Assembly (NCBI GenBank): GCA_964431035.1
Contig: CAYSIF010000060.1
Span: 1 to 8,992 of the forward strand
From: Methanobrevibacter_A sp964431035
Lineage (GTDB): Archaea > Methanobacteriota > Methanobacteria > Methanobacteriales > Methanobacteriaceae
DNA: 8,992 nucleotides
Reading direction: 5' to 3'
The notes below the pieces were generated by a model. The model saw nothing but the letters and a program-made list of their open reading frames with translations. It was not told the DNA's origin and searched no databases. The position numbers were made by a program, and so were the translations under genes. Positions 6,950 through 8,992 of the stretch are shown in pieces; position 1 is the stretch's first letter, and every line of letters begins with the position of its first letter.

Positions 6950-7631
6950 ATATGTTGAAGGTATTTTTAAAAATAGGCCTAATCGTTTTATAGCAGAAGT
7001 TGAAATTAATGATGAGTTAGTTAAAGCACATGTTCCAAATACTGGAAGATGTAAAGAACTTCTAATTCCAGGAGTTAAAGTTTATCTTTTACCTAGTGAT
7101 AATCCTAACAGAAAAACTAAATTTTCACTACATTTTGTTTTAAATAAAGGATATTTAGTTAGTTTATATTCTCAACAAGCTAATGAAATAGTATTTAATG
7201 CTATTAAAGAAGGACTTGTTGAGGAATTATCTGATTATTCTGATTTTGTTAGAGAAAAAACAATTGATAATTCAAGAATTGATATTTATTTATCTAAAGA
7301 TGATGAAGATTGTTTTGTTGAGGTTAAAGGTGTTACTCTTATTAAAAATGGTTTAGCACAGTTTCCCGATGCTCCTACTGAAAGAGGTTGTAAACATTTA
7401 AAAGAATTAATCAATCTTAAAAAAAGAGGACATCGTGCAGTTGTGTTCTTTTTAATTCAACATCCTGCAGGTAATAAATTTAGACCTAACTGGGAAAATG
7501 ATCCTGATTTTGCTTCTACTTTAAATGAAGCTTTTAATTCGGGTGTTGAAATTTTAGTTTATAAATGTGATAATACATTAGATGGTATAAATTTTGTTAA
7601 TAAATCTTTAGATTTTATTTTAGAAAAATAG
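6942..7631 (+). CDS. sfsA: SfsA family protein (sugar fermentation stimulation protein homolog)
   Basis: A 229-residue protein, close to the 234 of E. coli SfsA. The N-terminal part (about 1-75) is the OB-fold-like region with VPNTGRCKELL (31-41). The C-terminal part resembles PD-(D/E)XK nucleases: SRIDIYL (111-117), FVEVKGVTL (125-133) and FPDAPTERGCKHLKEL (141-156) carry the conserved acidic and Lys residues. The family binds DNA in E. coli, and nuclease activity is suggested by fold; its job in methanogens is unknown. The start at 6942 is chosen because MSKYVEGIFKNRPNRF matches the family N terminus; the longer form from 6903 lies wholly inside nnr. A weak GGAAGG is 11 bases upstream, and the 8-base overlap with nnr suggests translational coupling. 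Codons are strongly T-ending, unlike the first half of nnr, ftr or argG. Confidence 0.92.
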   Translation: MSKYVEGIFKNRPNRFIAEVEINDELVKAHVPNTGRCKELLIPGVKVYLLPSDNPNRKTKFSLHFVLNKGYLVSLYSQQANEIVFNAIKEGLVEELSDYSDFVREKTIDNSRIDIYLSKDDEDCFVEVKGVTLIKNGLAQFPDAPTERGCKHLKELINLKKRGHRAVVFFLIQHPAGNKFRPNWENDPDFASTLNEAFNSGVEILVYKCDNTLDGINFVNKSLDFILEK

Positions 7632-7646
7632 TTATTTTATTATTTT
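7632..7646 (+). terminator. T-rich stretch after sfsA
   Basis: Directly after the sfsA stop the sequence reads TTATTTTATTATTTT. It is a plausible T-tract terminator for the nnr-sfsA message, without a hairpin. A further tract of six T lies at 7779-7784 beyond the inverted repeat. Confidence 0.35.
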
Positions 7647-7682
7647 AGTAAAGATTTGTAGTTAGAATTAGTGTTTAATTAC

Positions 7683-7764
7683 GGACAGGTGTGTATAAAA
7701 GGTTTAATCTACTTTAAAAAAAAACATACGTAAAGGGGGTGATATGTAATTAGCACACCTGTCC
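7683..7764. repeat. perfect 11-bp inverted repeat with ~60-base interior; possible small RNA or MITE-like element
   Basis: GGACAGGTGTG (7683-7693) and CACACCTGTCC (7754-7764) are exact reverse complements, with a possible extra G-U pair (7694/7753). Seven of 11 bases are G or C, conspicuous in this A/T-rich intergenic DNA. Inside are TATAAAAG (7694-7701, plus), a possible inner stem CTTTA/TAAAG (7712-7716 / 7731-7735), nine A at 7716-7724, and GGGGGTGAT (7735-7743) touching an ATG-TAA start-stop. It sits between the 3' ends of convergent sfsA and argG, so it is not a leader of either. A minus-strand TATAAAAA (7780-7787) and a plus-strand T-tract (7779-7784) leave the direction open. Alternatives are a structured non-coding RNA, a shared terminator, or a miniature mobile-element relic; no clear target-site duplication flanks it. 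The repeat is certain, its function is not. Confidence 0.8.
7716..7724 (-). terminator. possible T9 terminator for argG
   Basis: Nine A on the plus strand give a run of nine T in the minus-strand transcript, about 90 bases after the argG stop and after the right arm of the inverted repeat. It is the first strong T-tract met by RNA polymerase leaving argG. It could equally end a minus-strand small RNA started near 7760. Confidence 0.35.
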
Positions 7765-7814
7765 TATATTTAATACTATTTTTTATATTATTTAAATTTA
7801 ATTATTGTTTTTAT

Positions 7815-8990
7815 TTACAAATTTAATTTTTGATATTTTGCACCTTGTAATCCGTGGTATTTTATCATTCCTTCAACTTCTCTTTGGTCTGTTTCTTTGT
7901 CTTCGAAGGTTATTTCTTCTATGTCGTGTAAGCTGAAGTCAGATTCTCTTGTTAGTGGGTGTATATTTCCTTTGAATAGTTTCATAACTACTTTTCCACA
8001 TACTCTGCTTTGCATATTGTCTATTGCTTGGTCTAGGTCTTCTCTTAGTGGTTCTTGCCATAATGCTCTGTATACTAGGTCTGCATATATCATGCTTATG
8101 AATTCAGTGAATCTTAGTTCTGCTGTGGTTAGTACTAGTTCTTCTAGTGCTTTATGTGCATTTATTAGGAGTTTTGCTCCTGGTACTTCGTAGATTTCTC
8201 GGCTTTTTAATCCTATCATTCTGTTTTCGATGGTATCTACTCTTCCAATTCCGTTTTCTCCAGCGATTTTGTTTGCTTCTTTTATGATGTCGATTAATGG
8301 CATCATTTTTCCGTTTATTGCTATTGGGACTCCTTCTTCGAATTCTATGCTTACTTTTTCTGGAGTGTCTTTGGATTTTTCTGGGCCTGCTGTCCATGCA
8401 TATATGTCTTCTGGTGCTTCATTTTTTGGGTCTTCTAGTAGGTCTCCTTCTATTGATCTTCCCCATATGTTTTCGTCGATACTGTAAATTTTGTCGGATG
8501 GTAGTGGTAGGTTGTGTTCTTTTGCGTATTCTACTTCTTCTGTTCTTGTTAGGTTTAGTTCTCTTATTGGTGCTATTATTTTGTAGTTAGACATTGATTG
8601 GATTATTGCTTCGAATCTGAATTGGTCGTTTCCTTTTCCGGTACATCCGTGTGCTATTGCTGTTGCTCCTTCTTTGTCTGCGATTTCTATTATTTTTTTT
8701 GCTATTAATGGTCTTGCTAGTGCTGTGCTTAGTGGGTATCCTTCGTATTCTGCGTTTGCTTTGATGTCTCTTGCTATGTATTCGTTTGCGAATTCGTCTT
8801 TTGCATCTACTATGTAGTGTTTTCCTGTGTTTATGTTATCTGCGGAGTTTTGTGATTTTTGTAATTCTTCTTCTGGTTGTCCAACGTCTATGCATGCGGT
8901 TATTACTTCGTAATTGTATTTTTCTTCTAATAATTTTACACATACAGTGGTGTCTAGTCCTCCACTGAATGCTAGTACTACTTTTTCCAT
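7815..8990 (-). CDS. argG: argininosuccinate synthase
   Basis: A cytoplasmic enzyme of arginine biosynthesis that joins citrulline and aspartate using ATP, giving argininosuccinate, AMP and pyrophosphate. The 391 residues are close to the usual 395-400, so the gene is complete, starting only 2 bases from the window edge. The PP-loop AFSGGLDTT (7-15) binds ATP. Further family motifs are YPLSTALARPLIA (85-97), HGCTGKGNDQFRFE (114-127), YSIDENIWGRS (159-169) and IGRVDTIENRMIGLKSREIY (248-267). The start MEKVVLAFSGG places the PP-loop at the expected distance from the N terminus; its promoter and ribosome-binding site lie outside the window. It converges on sfsA across 183 bases, and no other arginine gene is visible here. 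Codons are A/C-ending. Confidence 0.97.
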   Translation of the reverse strand: MEKVVLAFSGGLDTTVCVKLLEEKYNYEVITACIDVGQPEEELQKSQNSADNINTGKHYIVDAKDEFANEYIARDIKANAEYEGYPLSTALARPLIAKKIIEIADKEGATAIAHGCTGKGNDQFRFEAIIQSMSNYKIIAPIRELNLTRTEEVEYAKEHNLPLPSDKIYSIDENIWGRSIEGDLLEDPKNEAPEDIYAWTAGPEKSKDTPEKVSIEFEEGVPIAINGKMMPLIDIIKEANKIAGENGIGRVDTIENRMIGLKSREIYEVPGAKLLINAHKALEELVLTTAELRFTEFISMIYADLVYRALWQEPLREDLDQAIDNMQSRVCGKVVMKLFKGNIHPLTRESDFSLHDIEEITFEDKETDQREVEGMIKYHGLQGAKYQKLNL

Positions 8991-8992
8991 TT

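Noticed and set aside
8152..8590. Several overlapping frames on both strands within argG
   Set aside because: They overlap the conserved ArgG coding sequence and have strongly biased, motif-free products (Leu-rich or Arg/Lys-rich).
1..8992. CRISPR array, tRNA/rRNA, insertion sequence or defence island
   Set aside because: No regularly spaced repeats, no tRNA-like cloverleaf, no transposase or integrase motifs and no recognisable defence proteins were seen; the genes are mainly housekeeping.

Overview
The window looks like chromosome from a very AT-rich methanogenic archaeon of the Methanobacteriaceae. A Methanosphaera- or Methanobrevibacter-like genome is the best guess. This rests on a complete formylmethanofuran:tetrahydromethanopterin formyltransferase (Ftr), archaeal GGTGA ribosome-binding signals, TATA-box-like promoter sequences, T-tract terminators and intergenic DNA that is almost pure A/T. 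The genus is an inference and cannot be fixed from this sequence alone.

Layout. Positions 1-440 (+) hold the 3' part of a metallo-beta-lactamase-fold hydrolase cut by the window edge. It converges on a minus-strand potassium-uptake pair, trkH (2656-1190) followed by trkA (1113-463). A 322-bp A/T-rich divergent intergenic region separates trkH from a plus-strand gene for a flippase-like multi-pass membrane protein (2979-4055, TTG start). Next comes ftr (4319-5209, +), whose start is better placed 15 bases downstream of the first ATG because that ATG is embedded in the ribosome-binding site. It ends in a strong hairpin/T-tract terminator. Then follow nnr (5378-6949), a fused NAD(P)HX epimerase/dehydratase, and sfsA (6942-7631), which overlaps nnr by 8 bases. 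At the right edge argG (8990-7815, minus) is complete and faces sfsA.

Function. These are mostly housekeeping genes: K+ homeostasis (a channel subunit and its nucleotide-sensing RCK partner), the second step of CO2-linked methanogenesis, repair of damaged nicotinamide cofactors, and arginine biosynthesis. The genes do not form one pathway. Only trkH-trkA and nnr-sfsA look like transcription units.

The least ordinary part is the 183-bp gap between the convergent sfsA and argG genes. It holds a perfect 11-bp, relatively GC-rich inverted repeat (7683-7693 / 7754-7764). Its 60-base interior carries a TATA-like box, a near-perfect Shine-Dalgarno sequence and an ATG followed at once by a stop. This is the best candidate for something undescribed: a small structured RNA, a tiny mobile-element remnant or a start-stop regulatory element. 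A second notable pattern is a drift in codon choice along nnr into sfsA, from A/C-ending to T-ending codons. I saw no tRNA, rRNA, CRISPR array, transposase or defence system.
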